Of a DNA stretch of 64,000 nucleotides, positions 1 through 11,144 are shown one piece after another. How positions within the stretch are numbered: position 1 is the first letter of the stretch; each line of letters starts with the position of its first letter. Under the pieces are notes generated by a model. That model was not told the origin of the DNA. It saw only the letters and a list, made by a program, of their open reading frames with translations, and searched no databases. Position numbers and translations under genes: made by a program. Origin of the DNA: Leptospira sp. GIMC2001. GTDB taxonomy: Bacteria > Spirochaetota > Leptospiria > Leptospirales > Leptospiraceae. The stretch is from assembly GCF_028462125.1 (NCBI RefSeq), contig NZ_CP115468.1:2013097-2077096 (forward strand). The letters run 5' to 3'.

Positions 1-522
1 CTTTTACAGACGAGTGTATCGAAAGAAGAGGGCGCATCTGTTTTTGCTTATCATGTTACAGATCCTGAAAGATACGGTGTAGTTGAATTTGATAATAATT
101 CGATTGCTGTATCAATTGAAGAGAAACCGAAAATTCCAAAATCCAATTATGCAGTTACAGGTCTCTATTTCTATGATAAGAATGTTGTTGATTATGCCAA
201 ATCAGTGAAACCTTCTCATAGGGGTGAATTAGAAATTACAGATTTAAATAAAATTTATTTAGAAAAAGGTAATTTACAGGTTCAAGTTATGGGTAGAGGT
301 TATGCTTGGTTAGATACGGGTACACATGAATCTTTGCTTGAAGCGTCAAGTTTTGTGGAAACCGTAGAAAGAAGACAAGGACTCAAAATAGCGTGCCCGG
401 AAGAGATTGCTTTTAGGAAAAAATACATTTCTTCAGAAGAATTAGAAAAGTTGGCTGAGCCTTTAAAGAAAAATGGTTATGGACAATATTTGTATCGAAT
501 ATTAAGGGAAACGATTTTTTGA
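1..522 (+). CDS. rfbA: Glucose-1-phosphate thymidylyltransferase, 3' part only
   Basis: The reading frame is open from base 1, so the gene starts outside the window; 173 C-terminal residues are present. RmlA/RfbA makes dTDP-glucose from glucose-1-phosphate and dTTP, the first step to dTDP-rhamnose for LPS O-antigen. Family signatures seen are EEKP, the GLYFYD strand, the [10 protein letters not shown] region, [18 protein letters not shown] and the closing [12 protein letters not shown] segment. The nucleotide-binding N-terminal motif is outside the window. A glycosyltransferase gene follows 84 bp downstream on the same strand, in keeping with a surface polysaccharide locus. The internal GTG at 205 is not the real start, because family homology continues upstream of it. 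Confidence 0.93.
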   Translation, partial: LLQTSVSKEEGASVFAYHVTDPERYGVVEFDNNSIAVSIEEKPKIPKSNYAVTGLYFYDKNVVDYAKSVKPSHRGELEITDLNKIYLEKGNLQVQVMGRGYAWLDTGTHESLLEASSFVETVERRQGLKIACPEEIAFRKKYISSEELEKLAEPLKKNGYGQYLYRILRETIF

Positions 523-606
523 AATAATGCGAATATACAATAGGTTTAGAAAATGTTTATTTATTTACGCAATGGCTTCTCCCTTCAAAATGGATGATAT
601 CTAAAT

Positions 607-1413
607 ATGGCGACCATGAAAGCACCTGCAAAAAAATCTAAATCTTCATCTAAACTAAAAACTATATCTCTAATCATACCTATTTACAATGAAGCGGGTC
701 ACTTACAGAACTTTTTGGAAAAGGTAGACGCTTTAAAATTACCGACTTCCAAAGAACTCGTTTTTATAGATGATTGTTCGAAAGATGACTCTCTTTCCAT
801 ATTGGAATCGTTTAGATTCAAATCAAAATTCCTTATCCTAAAACAAGAAAAAAATCAAGGTAAAGGTGCAGCACTAAGACGTGGCTTTGACGAAGCTACC
901 GGAGATGTTTTGGTTGTCCAAGATGCGGATTTCGAATATGATATGGAAGAGTTGCCTTCGCTTTTGGTTCCTGTTCTGGATGGAAAAGCGGACGTTGTGT
1001 TCGGGTCAAGATTTCGTAAAGAAGTGAAGCAAGTTCATAGAACTTTTCACTATCTCGTAAATCGTATTCTCACATTACTCAGTAATATGTTTTCAGGAAT
1101 GTACCTATCCGATATGGAAACCTGTTATAAAATTTTCCAATCAGACATCATCAAGAATATCAATCTAGTATCTAACCGATTTGGTTTTGAGCCGGAAGTA
1201 ACTGCGAAGTTAGCAAGACTTAAGCTCAGAGTGCAAGAATATCCAATCTCTTACTATCCAAGAAATTACCTAGAAGGTAAAAAGATTACTTGGAAAGACG
1301 GAATTGCAGCTCTACGTCACATATTGTATTTTAATATTTTTGCCTCGAAAAAGAATTTCTTCAAAGTGTCCATGCCCGAAAAGTACATTCCAGGCGCTGG
1401 ACATTGGCTGTAA
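607..1413 (+). CDS. Family 2 glycosyltransferase (dolichyl-phosphate-mannose synthase-like)
   Basis: A 268-residue protein with a Lys/Ser-rich N-terminus of about 20 residues followed by a GT-A fold: SLIIPIYNEAG at about 22-32, FIDDCSKDD, and the DxD-like metal/nucleotide site QDADFEYD. The FGSRF and DMETCYKIF segments are typical of the DPM1/GtrB-like branch that transfers sugar from a nucleotide donor to a polyprenyl phosphate. No clear C-terminal membrane segments are present, so it is probably a soluble or peripheral inner-membrane enzyme. It lies downstream of rfbA, suggesting surface glycan synthesis. The acceptor and sugar cannot be told from sequence. It converges on dps with only 8 bp between the stop codons. 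Confidence 0.88.
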   Translation: MATMKAPAKKSKSSSKLKTISLIIPIYNEAGHLQNFLEKVDALKLPTSKELVFIDDCSKDDSLSILESFRFKSKFLILKQEKNQGKGAALRRGFDEATGDVLVVQDADFEYDMEELPSLLVPVLDGKADVVFGSRFRKEVKQVHRTFHYLVNRILTLLSNMFSGMYLSDMETCYKIFQSDIIKNINLVSNRFGFEPEVTAKLARLKLRVQEYPISYYPRNYLEGKKITWKDGIAALRHILYFNIFASKKNFFKVSMPEKYIPGAGHWL

Positions 1414-1421
1414 TTTTCTAA

Positions 1422-1901
1422 CTATTCCTCTTCCAGCAAAGATCGTAGCATCCACGCTGTCTTCTCATGAACAGTCAATCTTTGGGTTACCAAATCCAAA
1501 GTTGATTCGTCGTTTCCAGCATCCGCTGGGCTAATAATTTCTCTTGCTGTTTTGATTGTCTGCTCGTGACCCACAACTAGGTTCCGAATCATGTCTTTTG
1601 CCTTCGGCACTCCGTCTTCTTCTTTGATGCTGGAAAGTTTCGTATAATCCTTGTAAGACCCTGGGGCAAAATGTCCGAGAGATCTAATTCTTTCTGCAAT
1701 CATATCAATCGAATTCCATAATTCTGTGTATTGTTCCATAAACATTATATGCAATGTTTGGAACATTGGACCCGTTACATTCCAGTGATAGTTATGTGTC
1801 TTGAGATACAAAGTGTACGTATCTGCTAATAATTTCTTAAGTCCTTGCGCAATTTGTTCTCTTTGTTCTTCTGGTATCGATATATTTATTTTCTGTGTCA
1901 T
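1422..1901 (-). CDS. dps: Dps-family ferritin-like protein (mini-ferritin)
   Basis: A 159-residue protein of the Dps family, which forms dodecamers that oxidise and store iron using peroxide and may coat DNA in stress. The inter-subunit ferroxidase ligands are all visible with canonical spacing: H39 and W40 (YHWNVTG), H51, D66 and E70 (SIDMIAERI). The length is normal. The N-terminus is short with only two lysines, so DNA binding by a basic tail is not obvious; the protein may act mainly in iron and peroxide detoxification. It is a single gene transcribed away from its upstream neighbour with an 87-bp gap. Confidence 0.93.
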   Translation of the reverse strand: MTQKINISIPEEQREQIAQGLKKLLADTYTLYLKTHNYHWNVTGPMFQTLHIMFMEQYTELWNSIDMIAERIRSLGHFAPGSYKDYTKLSSIKEEDGVPKAKDMIRNLVVGHEQTIKTAREIISPADAGNDESTLDLVTQRLTVHEKTAWMLRSLLEEE

Positions 1902-1988
1902 AGTGTATCCCTATATACTTTAGACGAATTCATTTATAGAATTTGCGTTAAGAACATAAATATTTTATTGAACTAGAAGAATTCAATC

Positions 1989-3530
1989 TTACTTTATATC
2001 GCTCATCGCGCGAACAAGAACTTCCTCAACAATTTTTTTCGTTTCCTCAGCTTCCCCAGTTACAGTTAGGCTCTTTGTTCTTTTGATAAGATATTTATCA
2101 TCGATAACTTTGCCTTCGTGCCAATCTCCCACCATTTCCAAAGTTACTTGAAATATTGATTCAAATTCTAAAAATCCATGGTGATGCAAAAGAATAGCCA
2201 TTCCTATTGCACCTTCCGTTCCATAGAAAGCGGGTTTTCCTTTTAGAGTTTTTTCCGCACGAATTCCTCCGCCAGGTAACGAAAGCGTAACTTGTGTACG
2301 CATTTCCTTTTCACCTGGTCCGTAATCGGTAATATTGATAATGGCAAGAGAGACCGGATTGACTTTGCCATGAATCTTCCAATTCTCTTCGGCAAGTGAT
2401 CTTATATAACGAGCATTATCTCTTGTGATTGCATCTCGCCCTTGAAAATTCAATTTATAAAGATATTCCTCTAATTCATCTCCTTCCCAATCTTGCATGA
2501 GAATCAATTGATATAGAGTAAAAATCATATAATCGGATTCTGTGTTGTCTCCAAGGAGAATTTCTTTTGCACCAGTTGGTAGATAGATTCTCGCCTGGAG
2601 GAGAATGGACAGTTTGTACGCCATTTGGTCAAACAAAGACTGATAAGATGCACCTAGAAATTTTTTCGTACGAAGCAGTGCGGAACGAAATCCACCAGAA
2701 AGCAAGTCACTTGGATTAAAAGTAGTTCCCATTACTTTGTCCAATACACCTTTGATTGTTCCTTCCAGATACTTTAGGTGAATGGATTCGAATTCTATAT
2801 TATGCTTTTTGACTGTTGCAAAAAGTGTCCTTCTAAAAAAATGAGGACTGGCAGATATAAAGATTAAGGGAGAGTCATCTAGGTCCTTACGAAGTCTGCG
2901 ATAGAGTTCTGGCATTCCAGCAAGTGCTCGCTTTTGTTCGGCTGTCTCAAATAAAGCTGCAAGTTTTCCACCTTTACTATGTAAGTCGGTTGCAAGATAG
3001 GTCTGATCAATATCTGAAGTAATGACGTAATTGGAATAATCTTCAGGAAGAATCCTAAGGCGTCCTCGGCCTAGAACATTCGCTTTGGAAAGCTTGGAAT
3101 CACGCTTTGCATTGAGAAAAGCTAAATCCTTAGAAAATTGACGATAAGAATCCAATCCCTCTAGACTTACCTCAAAAATATATTTACCAGGTGTAATTTT
3201 CTTAGAAATAGTATGAGAAAAAAATCCATCTTCATCCGCTATCACTGGTTCCGATCGATAGATGCATTCTTCTTTACTATCATATACTTCGATCCGTAAA
3301 ATGGGCTTTCTTACAGGAGCTAAACTGAAATCAAGAAATGGGGTTACATGTGATTCTTCGCCTTGGAATAGACCAGTAAGAAGATCCCAGATTCCTTCAG
3401 CCTTAGTGATATCCGTAATCCCAACATCGACCACTTGACCCCGGACATAGGACTTGTTCTCACGACCAAGGGTTCCTCCGCAGACTGCTATTCTTTTCTT
3501 GTCAATAATTTTATCTTTCTTATCTGCCAT
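1989..3530 (-). CDS. App1-type HAD phosphatase (DUF2183 family)
   Basis: A 513-residue protein. The middle part carries a HAD catalytic signature as in the App1 phosphatidate phosphatase family: motif I DIDQT at 173-177 (nucleophile D173, acid/base D175), motif II around FISASP at 224-229, and a motif IV-like GDNTESD at 327-333. The N-terminal 150 residues look like a beta-rich domain, and the last 110 are a separate unknown domain. Homologues in fungi dephosphorylate phosphatidic acid; the bacterial substrate is unknown. No signal peptide is seen, so a cytoplasmic role is likely. The gene stands alone between dps and the divergent UbiD gene. Confidence 0.78.
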   Translation of the reverse strand: MADKKDKIIDKKRIAVCGGTLGRENKSYVRGQVVDVGITDITKAEGIWDLLTGLFQGEESHVTPFLDFSLAPVRKPILRIEVYDSKEECIYRSEPVIADEDGFFSHTISKKITPGKYIFEVSLEGLDSYRQFSKDLAFLNAKRDSKLSKANVLGRGRLRILPEDYSNYVITSDIDQTYLATDLHSKGGKLAALFETAEQKRALAGMPELYRRLRKDLDDSPLIFISASPHFFRRTLFATVKKHNIEFESIHLKYLEGTIKGVLDKVMGTTFNPSDLLSGGFRSALLRTKKFLGASYQSLFDQMAYKLSILLQARIYLPTGAKEILLGDNTESDYMIFTLYQLILMQDWEGDELEEYLYKLNFQGRDAITRDNARYIRSLAEENWKIHGKVNPVSLAIINITDYGPGEKEMRTQVTLSLPGGGIRAEKTLKGKPAFYGTEGAIGMAILLHHHGFLEFESIFQVTLEMVGDWHEGKVIDDKYLIKRTKSLTVTGEAEETKKIVEEVLVRAMSDIK

Positions 3531-3634
3531 TTCCGCCCCTTAAATTTCAGCCCGTTAAAAACCTAATTCTGGATTTATATACACTATGTGGCTATCCAAA
3601 ATTTACAAGTTTTTCTTTGTAGTCTAATAACCAG

Positions 3635-5404
3635 ATGAAACCTTTAAGATCCACTCGCGACTTCGTAAATCTTCTACGTTCCAAAAATGAAATCATTGAT
3701 GTTCAAATTGAGGTTGACCCCAATCTCGTTCTAGCTGAAATCCAACGGCGAAATGTGGCAAGAAAAGGACCTGCTTTATTATTTCATAATGTGAAGGGAA
3801 GTAAATTCCCTATGGCAACCAATCTTTATGGATCCGAATCTCGAATCCAATTGGCATTTGGAATGAAGCCTTTAGAATTTGTAAAACGAGTTGCAGATCT
3901 TGCAAAAAATGCCATTCCTCCGAAACCATCAAAGCTATGGGCTTACAGAGATATAGCTTTTACATTGCTTAAACTCGGGCTAAAAACTGTATCCAATCCG
4001 CCCCTTATGCAGAACAAAATCCAACCTGCAAATACGTCGATCCTTCCTCAGCTCGTTAGTTGGCCGTTAGATGGTGGACCTTTTGTCACACTCCCTTTAG
4101 TTTATACACAAAGTCCTATCACGGGCAAACCGAATTTGGGAATGTATAGAATTCAATTGCATTCCAAAGATACAGTGGGTATGCATATTCAGATCCATCG
4201 GGGCGGTGGGTTTCACTATCACGAAGCAGAAACTATGAATCAATCATTGCCGGCTCACGTTGTTGTAGGTGGCCCACCTGCCTTGACAATATCAGCCATA
4301 GCTCCTTTGCCCGAAGAAATACCCGAAACTGTGCTTGCGAGTCTTCTTGCAGGTGAGAAGATTCGAACATACAAAAATACTAAATTATCTCCGTTGCCAT
4401 TTCTAGCTGATGCAGACTTAACTTTGGCTGGTTACATTCCACCCAAGGAGAGATATCCTGAAGGTCCATTCGGTGATCATTACGGCTACTATGCACTTCA
4501 ACACGACTATCCAATTCTAAAATTGAATGGAATCTATCATAGAAATGATGCAATCTGGCCTGCAACTGTTGTGGGAAGACCGCCGCAAGAAGATCACTAT
4601 TTGGCTGAATACTTACAAGATTTGCTTTCGCCTGTATTTCCCATTGTTATGCCACAAGTCAAATCTTTGTGGGCTTATGAAGAATCAGGTGTTCATTCAC
4701 TTGCAGCAGCAATCGTAAAAGAACGATATCCTCGTGAAGCATTTATGGGTGCACTTCGTATCTTAGGTGAAGGACAATTATCACTTACAAAATGTCTGAT
4801 CATCACAAATGAATCTATAAATCTCAAAAATTTTAAAGAGACATTCAAAACCATATTGGATCGCTTCAATCCAAGAACAGATCTTTTTATTCTTACAAAT
4901 ATTTCCCAAGATACCTTAGATTATACAAGTGCTACAGTCAATAAAGGTTCCAAAATGATCATGTTAGGTGTTGGTGAGCCTCATGGAAAACAATATGCGA
5001 CTGAATTGCAGAAATCCTTTCAAAATTCAGAATTTTCCAATCCTAGATTTTATCTACCGGGTGTATTACTCGTAAATACCAAAAAATATTCACTCGGAGA
5101 TGGTATCCCACAGAAAATGCTAGATGAGACTGCTATTCAAGGTTGTCTTTTTGTGATCCTTACCGATGATTCTAATGAAGCATGCAGATCTGATCACGAT
5201 TTTATTTGGTATGTCTTTACTCGATTTGAACCTGCGGGTGATATATATTCCAAACATGAAATATTCAGAAATCATGTTGTCCAGAACCCGCCAATAGTCA
5301 TTGACGCAAGACTCAAGACTTGGTTTCCTCCAGTGACCGAGCCTGATCCGAAGACCATAGAAGCTGTGGACAAATTATGGCCTCAAATATTTCCTAGATC
5401 GTAA
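3635..5404 (+). CDS. UbiD-family prenylated-FMN decarboxylase
   Basis: A 589-residue UbiD-like (de)carboxylase. Such enzymes use prenylated FMN made by UbiX to decarboxylate aromatic or unsaturated acids. Visible family features are PLVYTQSPITGKPNLGMYR, the histidine-rich IQIHRGGGFHYHEAE segment for metal and cofactor binding, and the PEGPFGDHYGYY segment that contains the catalytic glutamate. No ubiX gene is in the window. A role in menaquinone synthesis is possible but not shown. The stop codon directly abuts the ATG of hldD, so the two are very probably co-transcribed even though their pathways are not obviously linked. Confidence 0.88.
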   Translation: MKPLRSTRDFVNLLRSKNEIIDVQIEVDPNLVLAEIQRRNVARKGPALLFHNVKGSKFPMATNLYGSESRIQLAFGMKPLEFVKRVADLAKNAIPPKPSKLWAYRDIAFTLLKLGLKTVSNPPLMQNKIQPANTSILPQLVSWPLDGGPFVTLPLVYTQSPITGKPNLGMYRIQLHSKDTVGMHIQIHRGGGFHYHEAETMNQSLPAHVVVGGPPALTISAIAPLPEEIPETVLASLLAGEKIRTYKNTKLSPLPFLADADLTLAGYIPPKERYPEGPFGDHYGYYALQHDYPILKLNGIYHRNDAIWPATVVGRPPQEDHYLAEYLQDLLSPVFPIVMPQVKSLWAYEESGVHSLAAAIVKERYPREAFMGALRILGEGQLSLTKCLIITNESINLKNFKETFKTILDRFNPRTDLFILTNISQDTLDYTSATVNKGSKMIMLGVGEPHGKQYATELQKSFQNSEFSNPRFYLPGVLLVNTKKYSLGDGIPQKMLDETAIQGCLFVILTDDSNEACRSDHDFIWYVFTRFEPAGDIYSKHEIFRNHVVQNPPIVIDARLKTWFPPVTEPDPKTIEAVDKLWPQIFPRS

Positions 5405-6376
5405 ATGAAAGAAAAAATGATTCTAGTTACTGGTGGAGCTGGCCTGATTGGAAGTGCTTGTGTATCCGAATTGAATGCACAGGGACAAGATCGTATATTT
5501 ATAGTGGATCATCTGGCAAGAACAGAGAAGTGGAAAAATCTCACTCGCTTGCAATATTTAGATTATATGGAGAAGGATGATTTTATAAATCAATGCAAAT
5601 CATCACCGCAATTTATTGAGAATTTTAGCCATATTCTTCATCTTGGTGCATGCTCCGCAACTACAGAACAGGATTCTACATATTTGATTCGTAATAATTA
5701 TGAATATACGAAAATTCTTGCGCAACTCGCAGTTAAGAATTCTATTCCTTTTGTCTATGCATCCAGTGCTGCAACGTATGGAGAAGGGGAGAATGGCTAT
5801 GATGACAATCAGCCGATTGCATCTTTGAAGCCATTGAATATGTACGGATATTCTAAACATATGTTTGATTTATATGCAGAAAAGACCGGAATTCATAAAT
5901 CGATTACAGGACTTAAGTATTTTAATGTATTCGGATATGGTGAAGCTCATAAGGCTGATATGCGAAGCCTAGTTCTAAAAGGCTATGAACAAATTCTAAA
6001 AACAGGTAAATTGAAACTTTTCAAGAGCCACCGCAGTGACTACAAAGATGGCGAACAGAAAAGAGATTTTCTATATGTTGTTGACGCAGCAAAAATCAGT
6101 TTGTATTTTCTCTTCGAGAATAGACCAGGACTCTACAATGTGGGTCGTGGAATTGCGGAATCTTGGAATGATCTAGCGGCTGCCATGTTTACTGCCATGG
6201 GAAGAGATATCAATATTGAATATATAGATATGCCTGAATCCTTGATCGAAAAATACCAATACTATACATGCGCAACTACAGATAAGATCAAAAAAGCCGG
6301 TTATACCTATGAACTGACTCCACTTAAGAAAGCAGTCACTGAATACATTCAAACTTTGTCAGCTTATCCAGTGTAA
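5405..6376 (+). CDS. hldD: ADP-L-glycero-D-manno-heptose 6-epimerase
   Basis: A 323-residue extended short-chain dehydrogenase that converts ADP-D-glycero-D-manno-heptose to the L-glycero form, the last step in making the heptose donor for the LPS inner core. Seen are the NAD(P)-binding GGAGLIGS at 10-17, the [10 protein letters not shown] segment typical of HldD, catalytic S120/S121, and the Y147-x-x-x-K151 pair. KRDFLYVVD and NVGRG near the C-terminus also fit. The ATG follows the UbiD stop with no gap. The last 13 bp overlap the convergent RND transporter gene. gmhA, an earlier step of the same pathway, is at 62052-62633. Confidence 0.93.
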   Translation: MKEKMILVTGGAGLIGSACVSELNAQGQDRIFIVDHLARTEKWKNLTRLQYLDYMEKDDFINQCKSSPQFIENFSHILHLGACSATTEQDSTYLIRNNYEYTKILAQLAVKNSIPFVYASSAATYGEGENGYDDNQPIASLKPLNMYGYSKHMFDLYAEKTGIHKSITGLKYFNVFGYGEAHKADMRSLVLKGYEQILKTGKLKLFKSHRSDYKDGEQKRDFLYVVDAAKISLYFLFENRPGLYNVGRGIAESWNDLAAAMFTAMGRDINIEYIDMPESLIEKYQYYTCATTDKIKKAGYTYELTPLKKAVTEYIQTLSAYPV

Positions 6377-9300
6377 GTCTTTTTAAATCTGCCGAGCAAT
6401 TTGGATAGGGCAACTCTCGAATCAAAAAGGATTCGGTAGAAAACAGGAACCACTATCAAGGTGATTACCGATGCAAAGACTAGTCCCCATCCAAAAGCCA
6501 ATGCCATCGGAACCAAGAAGGGATCCTTACCTCCAATTCCATAAGCAGTTGGAAGTAAGCCAAGAACTGTTGTAACGGTAGTGAGTACTACGGCTCGCAA
6601 TCGAATCGATCCAGTTTCTATCAGTATTTCATAGATTGATTTTTCTGGATGTTCATTACGAATTCCGTTTGCACAATCCACGAGAACAATTGAATCATTC
6701 ACCACAACTCCCGCAAGACCCACTACACCGAGGAAGGCGAGAAAAGAAAACGATTCTCCATGAAAAGCAAAGGCAATGATCACACCTATAATCGAGAAAG
6801 GAATTGCACTCATCACAATAAATGGCTGGAGGATAGATCGGAATAGTGATGCGAGTATCATAAAGATAATTAGCAATCCAACCAAGAACGCCCGACCGAG
6901 GGACGCCAAAGATTCTTCTGTATCTTTGTTCTCTCCGGAAAATCTTGAAGTGTATCCAGGGAATTTATCAATGATATTTTTGGAAAGCTTAATCGCCTTT
7001 GCATTCGCTTCTCGCGGAGTAACTACAGATTCGTCCAAGTTTGCTGTGACTGTAATCAATCTTTTGCCATCTAAGTGATTGATGGATGCTCTACCTGGAG
7101 ATCTTTCGTAACGAATGAGTTTGGATACTGGAATTAGGTTACCGGCTAGATTATTTACAAATATATTCTTCAGAGAATCAAGAGAATTTCGAAACGCCTG
7201 AGGAAAACGAACTCGCACATCGACTTCTTCATCTGCTCGTTTGATCTTCGTTGCCACTGTTCCTTGATAGGCGGTATTGATGGCAGTCGCAATTTGAATC
7301 ACAGACACACCTGCAAATGAAGCAAGAGACTCGTCCACATACACTCGAACTTCATCTTTACCTTCAACGAAATCATCACCGATATCAGTAATGCCTTCTA
7401 TTTGCGATAATACAGCTTTGTATTCACTTGCAATCGCTTGAAGAGTTGCAAAATCATCACCCTTTATTTCAATTGCTATCGGTTTACCAACAGGTGGTCC
7501 TCCGGCTAGCTTCTCAAATTCCAAATTCACCAACTGGCCACGCAGATTGGAAAACTCTTTTGGTCCATCCAAATCAAAACTCACTGCTTCGGGAACTTCT
7601 TTACCTTTTTTCTTTAGGTTTTCTCTTTCGCGGTTTTCTGCTTCAAGTCGCAGAGCCAGAGCTTTCTCATTCAAAAGATAAACGGTTTTATCACGAACTA
7701 TATTTATAATTTCTTCGGTTGATCGTTCACGGTCATCATCGGGCGTGAGATAAACCATGATTTGTGCGAAATTTTTGCCTCGTTTTGTGAACGGATCGTT
7801 CGGATCTTTTTGTATGATTCCAACACGGGTAATATAATTTTCTACTTCGCCTGGCTCAAGTGCGTCGATTTCTTTTTCCAGTGCCTTGGTAAAAGTTTCC
7901 ATAGCTTCAAGACTCAGTCCTGTTTCGCCGGTAATTTTAACTTGAAAAGTCTCAATTGCACCTGGGAACAATTTGAATTTGCCAAGGAATACTTGAACAA
8001 TTAAACTGAATATCAAAACCATCACAAGTATCAAAACTGTTTTGTATTTATTACGCAATGATACCGCAAGGATAGGTAGATAAACCTTTGATTTGAAATT
8101 ATGGAAGGTTCCGCTTTCTTCCTTTATCTCACCTTGCATATTGGATTTCTTACTAATATCATAGAGATGGGATGGTAGAATAAACAGAGCTTCGAATAGA
8201 GATGATACAAGAGAAAGGATTACGACCAAAGGAATCACTCGGATGAATTTTCCGAAAATTCCTGTCATAAAAAGCATCGGAGCAAAGGCAGCAACCGTTG
8301 TTGTGATGGTTGCAGTAACCGGTGCAACTACTTCTGTTGTTCCTCTTAGTGCTGCTTCATAGGCTGGAACACCTTTCTCAATATAGCGATATACGTTTTC
8401 GCATATAATAATTGCATCATCTACAATGATACCAATAACAATGATTAGACCTAACATGGAGATCAAATTCAAGGTTACACCTAAGTAGTTCATAGCAATA
8501 AATGCCATTCCGAAGGAAATAGGAATCCCAAGAGCTGTCATGATTGCCATTCTCCAACCAAGGAAAACAAACAATGATGCAGTAACCAATATCAATCCAG
8601 TAACAGCATTAGAAAGCAAGACTCCCAATCTTCTTCGAATGAACTTGGATAGATCATTCACGAATGCAACACTCACATCTTCTTTATAGGTCAATAGAAA
8701 ATCATCTACTATCGCTTTCGCCTCATCAACGACAGTTATCGCATCCGCCTTTTCTCTTTTTACAACTGTGAGAGCTATGGTCGTAAAGCCATTTGCTTTA
8801 TCCAAGTATTCACTTTCCACAAAATCTTCTGAAACCTTAGCAACATCTTTTAGAAGAATCGATCTACTTGCATCATTGGTACGAATATAAACTTTTTCGA
8901 TTTCTTCTGGTTTGTCGAATTCCCCAACCGTTCTTACGATAATTTCTTTGTTCGAACCTGTAATGTTTCCACCAGGGAAATTTATATTTTTATTCTTCAG
9001 AGCTGTAACGATCTGTGTACTTGAAATTGAAAGAAAACTCATTACTTCAGGCTTTAGATCAACATGCATCTCTGCATCATTCCAACCTCGTTTTACAATT
9101 CGAGCAACGCCTGGTAAGTTCTTAAGCCTTTCTTCTAATATCTTTGCGCGATCTTTTAGTTCTTTTTGCGTGAGGACAACTTTGCCGTCTTTTGTATTTG
9201 CAGAAATATCCAATTCAATTACAGGCTGTCTTGCTGTGGTAATTTCGGTTACCAAAGGATCTTCTGCGTCATCGGGAAGATCGGTAACACGGTCAACAGC

Positions 9301-9639
9301 AGATTTGATATCATCTACTACTTTGTCGGTATCACTCACATTGGGATCTATTGTGATTATGATTCCAGAACGATTTTCGAGTGATGCGGATCTGAATTCT
9401 TTGAGTCCATCCACTTCTAGAATTGCATCTTCCAATGGTTTGGTGACTAGCTTTTCTACATCCGCAGGCGATGCTCCCGGATAGATAGTGGTTACAGAAA
9501 CTATATCGAAATCTATATTGGGAAATGCTTCCCGATTCATAGTAGTTGCCGTAAACGCACCTACCATTAGTATTAGAATGGTCAATAAATTAACAAAAAT
9601 ACTTTTGTCTAAAAAATATTGTATAAGGCCAGATCCCAT
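6364..9639 (-). CDS. RND-superfamily efflux transporter, inner-membrane subunit
   Basis: A 1091-residue AcrB/MdtB-type proton-driven pump. It has the twofold RND layout: TM1 near residues 12-32, a long periplasmic loop, a helix bundle at about 335-490 with proton-relay D407 and D408 in [10 protein letters not shown]7 near 540, a second periplasmic loop, and a final bundle from about 880. [16 protein letters not shown] in the first porter domain is typical of HAE1 pumps. No membrane-fusion or TolC-like partner is in the window. An upstream GAGGA sits 7 nt before the ATG. It is the last gene of a minus-strand group with def (31-bp gap), and its 3' end overlaps hldD. Confidence 0.92.
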   Translation of the reverse strand: MGSGLIQYFLDKSIFVNLLTILILMVGAFTATTMNREAFPNIDFDIVSVTTIYPGASPADVEKLVTKPLEDAILEVDGLKEFRSASLENRSGIIITIDPNVSDTDKVVDDIKSAVDRVTDLPDDAEDPLVTEITTARQPVIELDISANTKDGKVVLTQKELKDRAKILEERLKNLPGVARIVKRGWNDAEMHVDLKPEVMSFLSISSTQIVTALKNKNINFPGGNITGSNKEIIVRTVGEFDKPEEIEKVYIRTNDASRSILLKDVAKVSEDFVESEYLDKANGFTTIALTVVKREKADAITVVDEAKAIVDDFLLTYKEDVSVAFVNDLSKFIRRRLGVLLSNAVTGLILVTASLFVFLGWRMAIMTALGIPISFGMAFIAMNYLGVTLNLISMLGLIIVIGIIVDDAIIICENVYRYIEKGVPAYEAALRGTTEVVAPVTATITTTVAAFAPMLFMTGIFGKFIRVIPLVVILSLVSSLFEALFILPSHLYDISKKSNMQGEIKEESGTFHNFKSKVYLPILAVSLRNKYKTVLILVMVLIFSLIVQVFLGKFKLFPGAIETFQVKITGETGLSLEAMETFTKALEKEIDALEPGEVENYITRVGIIQKDPNDPFTKRGKNFAQIMVYLTPDDDRERSTEEIINIVRDKTVYLLNEKALALRLEAENRERENLKKKGKEVPEAVSFDLDGPKEFSNLRGQLVNLEFEKLAGGPPVGKPIAIEIKGDDFATLQAIASEYKAVLSQIEGITDIGDDFVEGKDEVRVYVDESLASFAGVSVIQIATAINTAYQGTVATKIKRADEEVDVRVRFPQAFRNSLDSLKNIFVNNLAGNLIPVSKLIRYERSPGRASINHLDGKRLITVTANLDESVVTPREANAKAIKLSKNIIDKFPGYTSRFSGENKDTEESLASLGRAFLVGLLIIFMILASLFRSILQPFIVMSAIPFSIIGVIIAFAFHGESFSFLAFLGVVGLAGVVVNDSIVLVDCANGIRNEHPEKSIYEILIETGSIRLRAVVLTTVTTVLGLLPTAYGIGGKDPFLVPMALAFGWGLVFASVITLIVVPVFYRILFDSRVALSKLLGRFKKTYTG

Positions 9640-9670
9640 CGAGTCGTCCTCTTAAATTTTAAAAAACTTC

Positions 9671-10210
9671 TTAATCTAATTCTTTGCCAAGTGTATCGAT
9701 TTCTTCATTGTAGCCAAATAACTTGGGACTCTTCAGACGATCTACATACAAAACACCAAATAAATGATCACATTCATGTTGGAGAACAATAGCTTTGTAT
9801 CCAGAAATTTCTTCTGAATATTCATTGAACTTCTCATCTCTCCAGGTCATTCTAATTCGGTTAGGTCTTTCGACATAACCTCGCATTCCAGGAACAGACA
9901 AGCATCCTTCCCAGAATCCATCTGTATCATCGGTTAGGTGTTCGATAACAGGGTTGAGAATAATTTGTTGCGGAACTTCAGGAGCATTTTTATAACGAGT
10001 CGGTTCTGGTTCATTTCCGATTACAACAATTTTCTTAAGTATCCCAACTTGTGGTGCAGCAAGTCCTACACCGTCGGCATACTTCATTGTTTCAAACATA
10101 TCACGGATCAATTTTTTGAACTCTTTTGTATTTACTTCATCTTCAGTGACATCAGCGCTGGTTTGTCGGAGAAGCGGGTTCCCAATTCTTAGTATTTTCT
10201 TTATTGGCAT
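9671..10210 (-). CDS. def: Peptide deformylase
   Basis: A 179-residue Fe/Zn hydrolase that removes the N-formyl group from nascent proteins. All three signature motifs are intact: [10 protein letters not shown] at 47-56, EGCLSVPG at 101-108 with metal ligand C103, and QHECDHL at 144-150 with H145, E146 and H149. The ATG is followed by the usual [12 protein letters not shown] start seen in family members. It lies 10 bp after an unknown gene and 31 bp before the RND transporter. No fmt gene is adjacent, unlike the def-fmt pair of many bacteria. Confidence 0.97.
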   Translation of the reverse strand: MPIKKILRIGNPLLRQTSADVTEDEVNTKEFKKLIRDMFETMKYADGVGLAAPQVGILKKIVVIGNEPEPTRYKNAPEVPQQIILNPVIEHLTDDTDGFWEGCLSVPGMRGYVERPNRIRMTWRDEKFNEYSEEISGYKAIVLQHECDHLFGVLYVDRLKSPKLFGYNEEIDTLGKELD

Positions 10211-10220
10211 AGTTACTTAC

Positions 10221-10934
10221 CTAAACCTTAATTAGGCCGGACCAAATTTTGTCCTTTTTTACTTTGTATTCTTCGCACACGGTCTTTAGGAGCAATTTTT
10301 TTCCAGCCATAGATTTTTTGATTCCATCCCAAGTCGTATTAGCCAAGCTATTGATTTCTAAATTTGTAAAGTTCTTTTGGAGTAATAAGGATGATTTAGC
10401 AAAACGTTCTGAATTGGGCTGGGATCGAAATACGGTAAATGGAAAAGGGTAGATTGGCTTCTGCTTTTCTTGAATCGTTGCGAGATGGTGGGCGATGGGT
10501 TGGATTTCCAACCATTCGAAAAAGTGGAATCCTTGTCTTTTCCAGAAACTTTGGCTGATTTCGATAAAATTGCCGACTCGACCGGACGAATCCAATTCTG
10601 GATTAAAAAGAAAACAACGTTTGAAAAGGTTGAGATTGCTAAGAAATACTTGATTCCAAAATGAGAAACTGAAGCCCGATGCAACCATAACCTTTTCCAT
10701 GGGTGTTTCAAAAAGCAGAGGCCAAAGTTCATTTCTTCCCGCTTCTTTGAATTTTTCTAGAACAATAGGGCGAGTCCAATGTTGCCATTCTGGTAAGTAA
10801 ATATATTTTACTGAGAACAATTCTTCTAGAGGCTTGCCAAGTTCTCGAAGAGTTTGTTTGCTATCTAGTAGATCTTGGAAGATGAAGACTTCATTTCCTT
10901 CCGGAAGACCTCTACGTTCATAAGAGAATATCAT
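10221..10934 (-). CDS. Hypothetical protein, weak alpha/beta-hydrolase resemblance
   Basis: A 237-residue protein that I do not recognise. It is rich in Trp and Phe and has no signal peptide or membrane segment. The stretch MEKVMVASGFSFSFWNQ near residues 80-97 is arranged like a strand followed by a nucleophile elbow (S-G-F-S-F-S), so a diverged alpha/beta-hydrolase fold is conceivable; no clear Asp or His partners can be assigned. Its stop is 10 bp before the def ATG on the same strand, so it probably leads a three-gene unit with def and the RND pump. Confidence 0.7.
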   Translation of the reverse strand: MIFSYERRGLPEGNEVFIFQDLLDSKQTLRELGKPLEELFSVKYIYLPEWQHWTRPIVLEKFKEAGRNELWPLLFETPMEKVMVASGFSFSFWNQVFLSNLNLFKRCFLFNPELDSSGRVGNFIEISQSFWKRQGFHFFEWLEIQPIAHHLATIQEKQKPIYPFPFTVFRSQPNSERFAKSSLLLQKNFTNLEINSLANTTWDGIKKSMAGKKLLLKTVCEEYKVKKDKIWSGLIKV

Positions 10935-11000
10935 AAGTAGTCCAAATAAAAAAGAATTTGACGAAAAAGACAGGTTTTAGAAAGATTTGGGGAAGGTTTG

Positions 11001-11073
<73 letters not shown>

Positions 11074-11144
11074 GCATCATGACACCAAGATTTCCAAGTT
11101 GGGGGGGCTGTCAAGATTAGTTTACAAATAACAAGGATACGCAA

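Noticed and set aside
6364..6376. Regulatory overlap of hldD and the RND gene
   Set aside because: A 13-bp convergent 3' overlap is common in compact genomes and needs no special function.
8912..9484. 190-residue reading frame on the plus strand opposite the RND gene
   Set aside because: It is Ser/Thr-rich, has no ribosome-binding site and lies wholly within a well-supported gene on the other strand.
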